Positions 51,198 to 59,066 of a DNA stretch of 64,000 bases are shown here, in pieces. Source of the stretch: Roseinatronobacter sp052379845 (GTDB lineage: Bacteria > Pseudomonadota > Alphaproteobacteria > Rhodobacterales > Rhodobacteraceae); NCBI GenBank assembly GCA_052379845.1, contig JBQTCF010000008.1. One strand, 5' to 3'. The notes beneath the pieces were generated by a model, which saw only the letters and a program-made list of their open reading frames with translations, made no database searches and was not told where the DNA came from. Both the position numbers and the translations under genes were made by a program. Positions within the stretch are counted from its first letter, which is position 1; every line of letters starts with the position of its first letter.

Positions 51198-52094
51198 ATG
51201 CGTAACCTTGTTCCTGTTCTGGCCATCACCGCCGCCCTGATTGCGCTTTGGTATGCCGCCGTCATTCCCATGAACCAGCAATGGGCGCAGGATCAGGCCC
51301 GCCGTGCAGGTCAGGATCTGTCCTTCATCGCGCTTGTCACGGACACCATGACCCAACAGCGCCCCCGCCTGCCCGCGCCCCATCAGGTGGCTGCGGAATT
51401 GTGGAATTCAACTGTGGTCGAGGAACTGACCGGCAGGCGCGGCATCGTGAACACGGGCAGCCTGTCCAACCGCAGCCTGATCTATCACGGTTGGGTCACG
51501 CTGTCGGCCACGCTGTTGGGGTTTGCCATCGGGTCGGTGCTGGGCATATCACTGGCGATTGGCATTGTGCACAACCGCGCGATGGATGCCAGCATCATGC
51601 CCTGGGCCATTGCCAGCCAGACCATCCCCATTCTGGCCATTGCGCCTATGATCATTGTGGTCCTGAATGCTGTTGGCATAACAGGGCTGGTCCCGAAGGC
51701 CATCATTTCAACCTATCTGTCATTTTTCCCGGTGGTTGTAGGCATGGTCAAAGGCTTGCGCGCACCCGACCATATGCAGCTTGATCTGATGAAAACCTAC
51801 TACGCCAGCGGGCCGCAAGTGCTGCTGAAACTGCGTCTGCCCTCGTCCATGCCATATCTGTTCACCTCGCTCAAGGTGGCGATTGCCGCAGCGCTTGTCG
51901 GTGCCATTGTCGCGGAACTGCCCACGGGCGCAGTTGCGGGGCTTGGCGCGCGGTTGCTGTCGGGCAGTTATTACGGCCAGACCGTGCAAATCTGGTCGGC
52001 GCTGTTTGCGGCGGCCATCCTTGCGGCTGGTATGGTGGCGCTGATTGGCATCATCCAGCGTGTGACGCTTAAACGCATGGGAATGGCAGCATGA
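51198..52094 (+). CDS. ABC transporter permease 1 (pyrimidine-type importer)
   Basis: A 298-residue permease with an N-terminal membrane anchor, a periplasmic stretch of about 80 residues and a BPD_transp_1 core of about six segments. The coupling region QLDLMKTYYASGPQVLLKLRLPSSMPYLFTSLKVAI is clear. AGGGGGGACC precedes the ATG. It forms a heterodimer with the next gene product, which it overlaps by 4 bases. Like related ABC genes in reductive pyrimidine clusters, it probably imports a pyrimidine base. Confidence 0.88.
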   Translation: MRNLVPVLAITAALIALWYAAVIPMNQQWAQDQARRAGQDLSFIALVTDTMTQQRPRLPAPHQVAAELWNSTVVEELTGRRGIVNTGSLSNRSLIYHGWVTLSATLLGFAIGSVLGISLAIGIVHNRAMDASIMPWAIASQTIPILAIAPMIIVVLNAVGITGLVPKAIISTYLSFFPVVVGMVKGLRAPDHMQLDLMKTYYASGPQVLLKLRLPSSMPYLFTSLKVAIAAALVGAIVAELPTGAVAGLGARLLSGSYYGQTVQIWSALFAAAILAAGMVALIGIIQRVTLKRMGMAA

Positions 52095-53185
52095 AGGTTT
52101 TGCAAAATACCGGCGGGGTGCAATGGGCGGGCATGATGCTGGCCTTGCTGGTCGCGGTGGGGCTGGGGGGAACAGGCAGCCTGCCCTTTGGGGCAGTGAT
52201 CGCTGTTCTAGCCGCTGGACTGATTTTTTTGGTGCCCGGTGCGCGGTTGATCTGGCTTATAATTGCGCTGATTGCAGCCTGCCTTGGTGTGGCGGCACTG
52301 TCGCTGCTGCCTTTTGCGCAATCCACCCTGCCCTTCTGGGCCATGATCGTGGCAGTCTGGCTGGGGGCGTGGCTTCTGGTTGCGCTGGTTGCAGAACGTC
52401 CGCGCCTGACCGGCCTTGCCGGGCGCGGGCAATCGCTGCTGGCACCGCTTGCGTTTGGCGCGACCCTGTTGTGGTTATGGGAAGCAGTGGTGCGCGCATT
52501 GGACGTGCCGCGCGTCATCCTGCCTGCGCCATCCCTGATCTGGGACAGGGTGATCCGGTCCACAGATATTTTATGGGTGGATTTTGTGCAAACCTTCGTC
52601 AAGGGCGCGCTGTCGGGCTTTGCCATAGGGGTGGGGGCGGCGTTCATCTTCGCGCTGCTGGTGGACAGGTCCGATTTCCTGCGCCGGGGCCTGCTGCCGG
52701 TGGGAAATTTTCTGGCGGCGCTGCCCATCATTGGCACTGCGCCCATCATGGTCATGTGGTTCGGGTTCGACTGGCCATCCAAGGCGGCGGTTGTCGTGGC
52801 GATGGTGTTTTTTCCCATGCTGGTCAACACGGTGCAGGGGCTGGCCGCAACGGATGCGATGCAACGCGACCTGATGCGCACCTATAATGCAAGCTGGGGT
52901 CAGGCGTTGCTGAAGCTGCGCCTGCCTGCGGCCATGCCGTTTATCTTCAACGGGCTTAAGATAGCGTCGACACTGGCCCTGATCGGGGCGATTGTTGCCG
53001 AATTTTTCGGCTCTCCCACGCGTGGAATGGGCTTTCGCATCTCAACCGAGGTGGGACGGTTGCAACTGGACATGGTCTGGGCAGAAATTGCCGTAGCAGC
53101 CCTCGCGGGGTCGCTGTTTTACGGTATTCTTGCGCTTGCGGAACGCGGGGTCACTTTCTGGCACCCGTCACAACGCAAGCGTTAA
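52091..53185 (+). CDS. ABC transporter permease 2, with extra N-terminal membrane segments
   Basis: A 364-residue permease. The C-terminal 260 residues are a standard BPD_transp_1 domain (coupling region RDLMRTYNASWGQALLKLRLPAAMPFIFNGLKIA). The first about 100 residues add four hydrophobic segments not usual in SsuC/TauC-type permeases (ALLVAVGLGG, VIAVLAAGLIFLV, LIWLIIALIAACLGVAAL, FWAMIVAVWLGAWLLVALV). The start is an ATGA overlap with permease 1. It pairs with permease 1 in one importer. Confidence 0.88.
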   Translation: MKVLQNTGGVQWAGMMLALLVAVGLGGTGSLPFGAVIAVLAAGLIFLVPGARLIWLIIALIAACLGVAALSLLPFAQSTLPFWAMIVAVWLGAWLLVALVAERPRLTGLAGRGQSLLAPLAFGATLLWLWEAVVRALDVPRVILPAPSLIWDRVIRSTDILWVDFVQTFVKGALSGFAIGVGAAFIFALLVDRSDFLRRGLLPVGNFLAALPIIGTAPIMVMWFGFDWPSKAAVVVAMVFFPMLVNTVQGLAATDAMQRDLMRTYNASWGQALLKLRLPAAMPFIFNGLKIASTLALIGAIVAEFFGSPTRGMGFRISTEVGRLQLDMVWAEIAVAALAGSLFYGILALAERGVTFWHPSQRKR

Positions 53186-53230
53186 CACCTGCGCCCCAGC
53201 CATGGGCCAGGCAACACGGAGATGATAAAA

Positions 53231-54220
53231 ATGAAAAAGGCAATTTACGGGTCGGTCGCGGCCCTTGGTCTGGGACTGGCACCAGCGGCATGGGCGCTGG
53301 ATGATGTGACCCTGCAATTGAAATGGGTCACCCAAGCGCAGTTTGGTGGCTATTATGTAGCGCTGGAAAACGGCTTTTATGAAAAAGAAGGGCTGAACGT
53401 CACCATCCGCGCGGGCGGGCCGGATATTGCACCGCCCCAGGTGATTGCGGGTGGTGGCGCGGATGTGATTGTTGAATGGATGCCTGCCGCACTGGCCGCG
53501 CGTGAAAACGGCCTGCCACTGGTCAACATCGCGCAACCCTTCAAGTCATCAGGCATGATGCTGACCTGTCTGGCCGAAACCGGCGTGACCGGCCCAGACG
53601 ATTTTGCCGGCCGCACCCTTGGTGTGTGGTTCTTTGGCAATGAATACCCGTTCCTGAGCTGGATGAGCACGCTTGGCATTTCCACTGATGGCGGCCCGGA
53701 TGGCGTTGAAGTGCTGCGTCAGGGTTTCAACGTGGACCCGCTGCTGCAACGTCAGGCCGATTGCATCAGCACCATGACCTATAATGAATACTGGCAGGTC
53801 ATTGATGCGGGCATCAGCGAGGAAGAGCTGGTCACCTTCAAATATGAAGATCAGGGCGTCGCCACACTGGAAGACGGGCTGTATGTTCTTGAAAGCAATC
53901 TGGAAGACCCCGCATTCGTCGACAAGATGGCACGTTTCGTGCGCGCCTCCATGCGGGGTTGGGAATGGGCCGCCGAGAATGTCGAGGAAGCGGCCATGAT
54001 TGTGCTGGAATATGATGATACCGGCGCACAGACCGAAGAACACCAGATCCGCATGATGGGTGAAGTTGCCCTGCTGATTGAAGGGTCTAACGGCACGCTG
54101 GACATGGATGATTACGCGCGCACTGTTGCAACGCTGTTGGGTGGCGGGTCTGATCCTGTCATCACGGCTGAACCTGTCGGGGCGACGACAACCGCCGTCA
54201 CGGACGCGGCGTTCAACTAA
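53231..54220 (+). CDS. NMT1/THI5-like ABC substrate-binding protein (pyrimidine-type importer)
   Basis: A 329-residue periplasmic protein. The signal peptide is visible (KKAIYGSVAALGLGLAPAAWA, cleavage before LDDVTLQLKW). The start VTLQLKWVTQAQFGGYYVALENGFYEKEGLNVTI is typical of NMT1/THI5-like proteins, some of which bind thiamine-pyrimidine precursors. The ATG at 53231 is 10 bases from GGAG; one at 53222 directly abuts it. It closes the operon and is followed by a strong hairpin. The ligand is inferred to be a pyrimidine. Confidence 0.9.
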   Translation: MKKAIYGSVAALGLGLAPAAWALDDVTLQLKWVTQAQFGGYYVALENGFYEKEGLNVTIRAGGPDIAPPQVIAGGGADVIVEWMPAALAARENGLPLVNIAQPFKSSGMMLTCLAETGVTGPDDFAGRTLGVWFFGNEYPFLSWMSTLGISTDGGPDGVEVLRQGFNVDPLLQRQADCISTMTYNEYWQVIDAGISEEELVTFKYEDQGVATLEDGLYVLESNLEDPAFVDKMARFVRASMRGWEWAAENVEEAAMIVLEYDDTGAQTEEHQIRMMGEVALLIEGSNGTLDMDDYARTVATLLGGGSDPVITAEPVGATTTAVTDAAFN

Positions 54221-54529
54221 GGCATTGCCCGTCCGGGGGTGATGCCGGGCGCGTCAGGAATTTTCGGGGTGGGGCGCAACATCTGGTTGCTTGCGCCCCA
54301 CCCCATTGCATTTTCCCCACAATAAGCCGCATATGCCCCCCGGACATGTTGGGGAATTGGCGGCAAGGGATGCGATTTGAAAGGAATGAATTGCATCTGT
54401 TAAGGAAAAATGGAAGAAATCCGCCAGACCCGATCTTTGGGGCAGTTCCGCCAGCGTATCGGTTGCAGTGCAAACACAGCTAACAATGCGCTACCGGTGA
54501 ACGCGGCACCAACCGCTGAAAGACGTCAG
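54221..54529. other. Intergenic gap with terminator, no gene
   Basis: The first part holds the terminator hairpin at 54266-54304. The rest is lower in GC and probably carries the promoter of the MFS gene. An upstream extension of that gene's frame runs through here, but its codons do not look like an MFS N-terminus. Confidence 0.6.
54266..54304 (+). terminator. Terminator hairpin of the pyrimidine ABC operon
   Basis: Perfect 14 bp inverted repeat (GGGGTGGGGCGCAA/TTGCGCCCCACCCC) with an 11 base loop, followed by ATTGCATTTTCCCC. It lies 46 bases after the binding-protein stop. Confidence 0.8.
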
Positions 54530-55765
54530 ATGTTTCTTAGGCATAACTTGCGCTGGCTTTCGGCCGGATTTCTGCTGACATTTGTTTCCGCCTTCGGGCA
54601 GACATGGTTCATTTCGCTGTTTGCTGGCGCGATCAAGGCGGAACATGGCCTGACAGATGGCAGTTGGGGCAGTCTTTATACCATCGCCACGTTGAGTGCG
54701 GCAGCGCTGATGTTCTGGCGAGGCTCTTTGGCGGATACCATCGCGCTGTCGCGCCTTGCCCCGGCTGTTACAGGTCTTTTTGCGCTTGCGGCCTTGGGCA
54801 TGGCGCTGGCGCAATCTGTGTGGGTTTTGGGTATTGCGTTGTTCCTGCTGCGGTTTTGCGGGCAAGGCATGTTCAGTCATATGGCCATGACCGCGATGGG
54901 GCGCTGGTTTGATGCGCAGCGCGGCAAGGCCGTATCGATTGCCAATCTGGGCCATCCGGCCGGCGAAGTCATCGTTCCCGTGCTGACAGTTCTGGGGATT
55001 GCAGTTATGGGCTGGCGGCTGTCATGGGCCGGTGTGGCACTGGTGCTGGTGTTGGCGGTTGCGCCGTTGATCTGGGTTTTGCTGCGCAATGACCGAACAC
55101 CCAGCGGCCAGGGGCAGGGAAAACTGACAACAGGATTGCGCGGGCGACACTGGACCAGACAGGCCGCCGCGCGCCATTGGCTGTTGCCTGCGCTACTGCC
55201 GGTGCTGCTGACGCCGGGGTTCATTGGGACTGTGGTGTTCTTTCATCAGGTCCATATCTCCGAGGTGAAGGGCTGGACGCTGACCGCCATGGCCCCCGGG
55301 TATTCCGCATTCGCAACCACAACTGTGGTCGCCGCATTTCTGGCGGGATGGGCCGCCGACAGGTTTGGGGCGCAACGTTTGCTGACAGTGCTGTTATTGC
55401 CTATGGGAATCGGGGTGGCGCTGATTGGTCCAGTGGAACAGGTGGCGGGCTGGTATGTCGCGCTTGGTTTCATTGGCATGACACAGGGGACCGCCAGCGC
55501 GTTATGGGGCGTGTTGCTGCCCTTGGCCTATGGCACCAGACATCTGGGGGCCATCCGGTCACTGGCGACCACCATCATCGTCATTTCAACTGCCATAGGG
55601 CCGGGCATTACAGGGGTTTTGATCGACCGCGGCATAGAGTTTCCCGCCCAAAGCCTTGTCATGGGGGGGTGGTGCATCCTGCTGATGATCGGGTGCATCA
55701 TGATTGACCGCCATCTGACGCGGGAACTGAAGGCAGATGATCCACAGCCCGACATGTTGCGCTGA
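54530..55765 (+). CDS. Major facilitator superfamily transporter
   Basis: A 411-residue membrane protein with about twelve hydrophobic segments and MFS features. The loop-2 region reads MFWRGSLADTIALSRL, followed by RFCGQGMFSHMAMTAMGRWF and GWAADRFGAQRLL in the second half. It resembles the oxalate/formate or monocarboxylate antiporter type, but the substrate is not evident. The chosen ATG matches the start of the first membrane segment; a longer frame from 54410 adds an atypical 40-residue leader. It stands alone between the pyrimidine operon and the GntR pair. Confidence 0.8.
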   Translation: MFLRHNLRWLSAGFLLTFVSAFGQTWFISLFAGAIKAEHGLTDGSWGSLYTIATLSAAALMFWRGSLADTIALSRLAPAVTGLFALAALGMALAQSVWVLGIALFLLRFCGQGMFSHMAMTAMGRWFDAQRGKAVSIANLGHPAGEVIVPVLTVLGIAVMGWRLSWAGVALVLVLAVAPLIWVLLRNDRTPSGQGQGKLTTGLRGRHWTRQAAARHWLLPALLPVLLTPGFIGTVVFFHQVHISEVKGWTLTAMAPGYSAFATTTVVAAFLAGWAADRFGAQRLLTVLLLPMGIGVALIGPVEQVAGWYVALGFIGMTQGTASALWGVLLPLAYGTRHLGAIRSLATTIIVISTAIGPGITGVLIDRGIEFPAQSLVMGGWCILLMIGCIMIDRHLTRELKADDPQPDMLR

Positions 55766-55800
55766 AAACGCGTGCTGGGGCTGTGTCGCGCAATACGCGT

Positions 55801-55860
55801 TAGAGCATGTCGTGCAAAAATGGGACCCGGTTTTGCGCTAAAAGACCTGCGACACCATAA
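55801..55860. repeat. Possible dispersed intergenic repeat
   Basis: TAGAGCATGTCGTGCAAAA, then a short spacer, then GGTTTTGCGC forms an imperfect hairpin (GCAAAA/TTTTGC). It resembles dispersed GAGCATGTC...GCAAAA...GGTTTTGCG repeats recalled from alphaproteobacterial genomes. It lies between convergent genes. Confidence 0.4.
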
Positions 55861-55903
55861 GGTTAGTGTGGGTCGCGTGAATGCGAATGAACGCGGGCAC
55901 GCG

Positions 55904-56581
55904 CTAGGCGTTGTGGCGAAAGAACTGCGGGTGCCGGTCCTTCAGGGTGTGCCCGATAACAAAGGATTGTGACAAATGGCGGCGCATCGCCTCGCGCGCG
56001 GCAACAGCATCGCTGCGGGCAAGCGCATCAGTTATTGCGGCGTGGTCGTCCAGAATTTGGACGCCCTTGCCATGCATGGGCAGGTGCAATGCGCGGATGC
56101 GGTCGATATGGCCGCTTTCGCGCCGGATGAAGTGAAACAGCGTGTCATGCCCGCTGGTGGCGAATAAATGCTGGTGAAACGCCAGATCAAGCTGCCGGAA
56201 ACCCGCCAGATCCTGTTGCGCAAGGCAGGCGCGCTGCAAATCAAGCATATGCCGAAGGTGATCAATCAAGGCGGGGTCATACGCTTGCGCCAGGTCTTCC
56301 ACGATGGTTTGTTCAACACTGCTGCGCAGAAAATGGATTTGGGTTGCATGGTGCAGGTCGATCAGGGCAACGCGGGTTCGGGCCTGCGCGCGAATATCGA
56401 CCAGCCCTTCTTCCTTCAGGCGCAAAAAGGCATCCCGCAAGGGTGTGGCGCTGATCTGATAGTGTTGCATCAACTGGCTGCGCGCCAGCACTGTTCCGGG
56501 TGCCAGTTCCAGCGATAAAATGCGCGCCCGCAAACTGCCCAGAACATCAAGACCGGCATCATGATTTGCAGATTGCAGCAC
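55904..56581 (-). CDS. GntR-family (FCD) regulator, downstream copy
   Basis: A 225-residue regulator with a winged-helix N-terminus (ISATPLRDAFLRLKEEGLVDIRAQARTRVALID) and an FCD domain (FRQLDLAFHQHLFATSGHDTLFHFI with metal-binding histidines; DDHAAITDALARSDAVAAREAMRRHL). The start codon is GTG at 56581, supported by GGGGGA at 7 bases. It lies 66 bases behind a second GntR gene of the same orientation. A 16-base motif in front of it recurs before the tricarboxylate transporter operon, suggesting shared control. Confidence 0.87.
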   Translation of the reverse strand: MLQSANHDAGLDVLGSLRARILSLELAPGTVLARSQLMQHYQISATPLRDAFLRLKEEGLVDIRAQARTRVALIDLHHATQIHFLRSSVEQTIVEDLAQAYDPALIDHLRHMLDLQRACLAQQDLAGFRQLDLAFHQHLFATSGHDTLFHFIRRESGHIDRIRALHLPMHGKGVQILDDHAAITDALARSDAVAAREAMRRHLSQSFVIGHTLKDRHPQFFRHNA

Positions 56582-56607
56582 GCCAATTCCCCCAAATATG
56601 CAAGACA

Positions 56608-56623
56608 GATATATTAGTGTTCC
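56608..56623. promoter_or_regulatory. Repeated promoter/operator motif, copy 1
   Basis: GATATATTAGTGTTCC, found again at 57462-57477 with 15 of 16 matches. Here it continues into a TAGTG-TTC-CACTA palindrome (56615-56627). It is 27 bases upstream of the GntR gene at 55904-56581. Confidence 0.6.
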
Positions 56624-56647
56624 ACTATGGGGGAACTGGCAAATATT

Positions 56648-57355
56648 TCAAGCGCGATCCGCCCCCGTCGCCATGGGCTGGCTGTCGGTTTCGAACAATT
56701 CGGGGCGGGTCAGAAGGATTTGTTCCATGAACCTGACCGATCCTGACACATGGGCGCGCACCAGTTCTTCGGCCCCAAGCCGCGACTGGCGGGCAATGGC
56801 GTCAAGAATCGCCTCGTGCTGGCGCGTCAGGGTTTCAAGTTTGCTGCGCTGCGCCGCTTTCAGAAAGCGGATGCGATCAAGATGCGCCTTTTTGGCGTGG
56901 ATCACCTGCCACACACCGCCCAAGTCCGCCAGTTCGAACAGGGATTGGTGGAACCTGTCATCCAGCGGCATGTAAACCGCATAGGAATTTTGCTGCGCTG
57001 CCAGTTTTTGGTCCAGCAAAACGGCATTTGGCACAGTCAAATCAAGGCCGGGCGTGTCGCACAGGCGCTGAACAACTGGAATTTCCAGATTGACGCGCAA
57101 AAAATGCGCCTGCCGGACAGCGTTCGGGCTGATGCCGGACACAAACGTGCCATGCTGGGGCGCGATGGTCACAAGCCCGTGTTCGGCCAGCCGCAACAAG
57201 GCTTCGCGCAGGGGGGTGCGGCTTACCTCGAATCGGTCGCACAAGTCCTTTTCGTTAAGAACTTCTTTCGGGGGCAGGTCCAGTGTGACAATCAGCTTGC
57301 GCAACGCGTCATATATTTCACTGGCCCGCGACTTTTTGCGTGGCTGGACGTGCAT
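56648..57355 (-). CDS. GntR-family (FCD) regulator, upstream copy
   Basis: A 235-residue regulator. The winged helix is clear (VLNEKDLCDRFEVSRTPLREALLRLAEHGLVTIAPQHGTFVSGI) and the FCD domain follows (MPLDDRFHQSLFELADLGGVWQVI; RQHEAILDAIARQSRLGAEELVRAH). It is divergent from the tripartite tricarboxylate transporter operon across 165 bases, so it is the likely local regulator of that operon. The two GntR proteins in tandem share overall design but little sequence identity. Confidence 0.88.
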   Translation of the reverse strand: MHVQPRKKSRASEIYDALRKLIVTLDLPPKEVLNEKDLCDRFEVSRTPLREALLRLAEHGLVTIAPQHGTFVSGISPNAVRQAHFLRVNLEIPVVQRLCDTPGLDLTVPNAVLLDQKLAAQQNSYAVYMPLDDRFHQSLFELADLGGVWQVIHAKKAHLDRIRFLKAAQRSKLETLTRQHEAILDAIARQSRLGAEELVRAHVSGSVRFMEQILLTRPELFETDSQPMATGADRA

Positions 57356-57461
57356 TTGGAAGAAAATCCCGTTTTACATGAACGTAATAACATTCAGGCG
57401 CGGTTTCCATAGACCAAACCTGTCCCACGAAAAATATATTATCAGTTGAAACCCAATCATT

Positions 57462-57477
57462 GATATATTAGTGTGCC
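57462..57477. promoter_or_regulatory. Repeated promoter/operator motif, copy 2
   Basis: GATATATTAGTGTGCC, the partner of 56608-56623. It continues into the palindrome TGTGC-C-GCACA (57472-57482) and lies 43 bases before the transporter binding-protein start. The TATATT could also serve as a -10 element. Confidence 0.6.
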
Positions 57478-57520
57478 GCACATGGCCGGTTGGTCACACC
57501 CCAAAGTGGAGGAAACACGC

Positions 57521-58486
57521 ATGACTTTCAGATTTACTGCATTGGCCGCTGCCAGTGCGCTTGCCCTGACATCTGGCGCGGCGCTGGCTGAAACCGATTG
57601 GCCCACGCGCACCATCAATGTCATCATTGGCGCAGGGCCCGGCGGCGATACAGATTTCAATTCCCGCACCATGGCGCGCTATTTCGAACAGATTACCGGC
57701 GGGTCAATGGTTGTCACCAACATGCCCGGCGGCGGCGCGACCATTGCCACATCCGCAGTGCGCGATGCTGACCCCGACGGCTACACCATGCTGTTTGGCC
57801 ATACCGGCCACCTGATCGTCACCGAAGTGTCTGGCCTTGCCGATTACGGGATTGATGATTTTGAAATTTGCTGCATTCCCGCCATCGACCAGGGCGCGGT
57901 GTTCGTGGCCAGTGCCCAATCGGGCATTACCAGCGTCGAAGACCTTGTTGCGCGCACCACGGCCGAGCCGCAAAGTGTTGTGTTCGGCACCGAATTCGGC
58001 GGATATTCGCACCTGCAAGGGACCATCTTCCAGCGCGAAACCGGCGCGGATATGCGTGTGGTCGACACCGGTTCCGCATCGGACAAGATTGCGGCCCTGC
58101 TGGGCGGGCGTATTGATGTGGGCGGCATTGCTTACGGGGCCATTCAGGATTATCACGCCGCCGGGCAAATGGTGGTTCTGGGCCAGCCCAATGACACCCG
58201 CAACGAATTGCTGGGCGACATTCCCACCTTCGCTGAACAGGGCGTCGATTTCGTGATGAACAACCCCTATATCATCGCATTCCCCAAAGGCACTGACCCC
58301 GCCATCGTGGCCAAGATGGAAGATGTCATGCGCCAGATCACGGAAATCCCGGAATATGCCGCCGATCTGGAGCAAGGGTTCAAACAGCCCGTGTCCTTCC
58401 TGCCGCAGGATGCAGCGCTGGAACGACTGAACGCGATCCGCGATACTTACATGCCATACCGTGAAATCCTGCAATCAGCACGCTAA
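57521..58486 (+). CDS. Tripartite tricarboxylate transporter substrate-binding protein (TctC family)
   Basis: A 321-residue periplasmic protein. A signal peptide (ALAAASALALTSGAALA) is followed by the family start DWPTRTINVIIGAGPGGDTDFNSRTMARYFEQITG and by NMPGGGATIATSAVRDADPDGYTML. GGAGGAAA precedes the ATG. It binds a carboxylated ligand for the TctAB permease encoded next. The downstream sugar-acid enzymes suggest a pentonate or similar sugar acid rather than citrate. Confidence 0.92.
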   Translation: MTFRFTALAAASALALTSGAALAETDWPTRTINVIIGAGPGGDTDFNSRTMARYFEQITGGSMVVTNMPGGGATIATSAVRDADPDGYTMLFGHTGHLIVTEVSGLADYGIDDFEICCIPAIDQGAVFVASAQSGITSVEDLVARTTAEPQSVVFGTEFGGYSHLQGTIFQRETGADMRVVDTGSASDKIAALLGGRIDVGGIAYGAIQDYHAAGQMVVLGQPNDTRNELLGDIPTFAEQGVDFVMNNPYIIAFPKGTDPAIVAKMEDVMRQITEIPEYAADLEQGFKQPVSFLPQDAALERLNAIRDTYMPYREILQSAR

Positions 58487-58493
58487 GGCCAAC

Positions 58494-58547
58494 TGGCCGA
58501 CGACAGGCCGGCAGACAGGCCCCCCAGAACGGGCCATCTGTCGGCCA
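58494..58547 (+). terminator. Hairpin between binding-protein and permease genes
   Basis: TGGCCGAC (58494-58501) pairs with GTCGGCCA (58540-58547) around a GC-rich loop that can itself fold. It lies between the binding-protein stop and the small permease and probably lowers permease expression. Confidence 0.55.
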
Positions 58548-58577
58548 ATTCCTTCTAGCAGCGAAAAGGGGCGCGCG

Positions 58578-59054
58578 ATGTCGCGAAACAGGGAACTGGT
58601 TGTGGGGCTTGCCATGCTGGGCGTGGGCATGGGCTATTTGTATATGACCATGCAACTGCCGCGCAGGGGCGCGGTTGACGCAACATTTTTCCCCTATGTG
58701 CTGGCTTGGGCCATGATCGGGCTGGGTGCGCTGCAATGTCTGGTGACATGGTGGCGCGGTGTCACCTCAACGGGTGGCGAAGATAAGCTGCAACCGCTTC
58801 AGGCCCTGACGGTTCTGGCCACGCTGGGCCTTGTGGCGGGGTTTATCGCCGCGCTGCGGCCCCTGGGCTTCCCAATCGCGGCAACGGGATTCCTGTTCGC
58901 GCAATTCATTGTCCTGACACCCAACGGCAAACGCCCGCGCCTGCTGCTGTATGCGGCGCTGGCCATCATCAGCGCGGCGGTCATTTTCATTACTTTCCGC
59001 TATGGCTTCCGGCTGATGCTGCCTGCAGGCCCGTTAACCCCCTATCTGCCGTAA
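58578..59054 (+). CDS. Tripartite tricarboxylate transporter small permease (TctB family)
   Basis: A 158-residue membrane protein with four hydrophobic segments, the usual TctB size (LVVGLAMLGVGMGYLYMTMQLP start; VLATLGLVAGFIAALRPLGFPIAATGFLFAQFIVLTP core). AAAAGGGG precedes the ATG; the longer frame upstream runs through the hairpin and is rejected. It partners the large permease 12 bases downstream. Confidence 0.88.
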   Translation: MSRNRELVVGLAMLGVGMGYLYMTMQLPRRGAVDATFFPYVLAWAMIGLGALQCLVTWWRGVTSTGGEDKLQPLQALTVLATLGLVAGFIAALRPLGFPIAATGFLFAQFIVLTPNGKRPRLLLYAALAIISAAVIFITFRYGFRLMLPAGPLTPYLP

Positions 59055-59066
59055 GGAACGCCGCGT

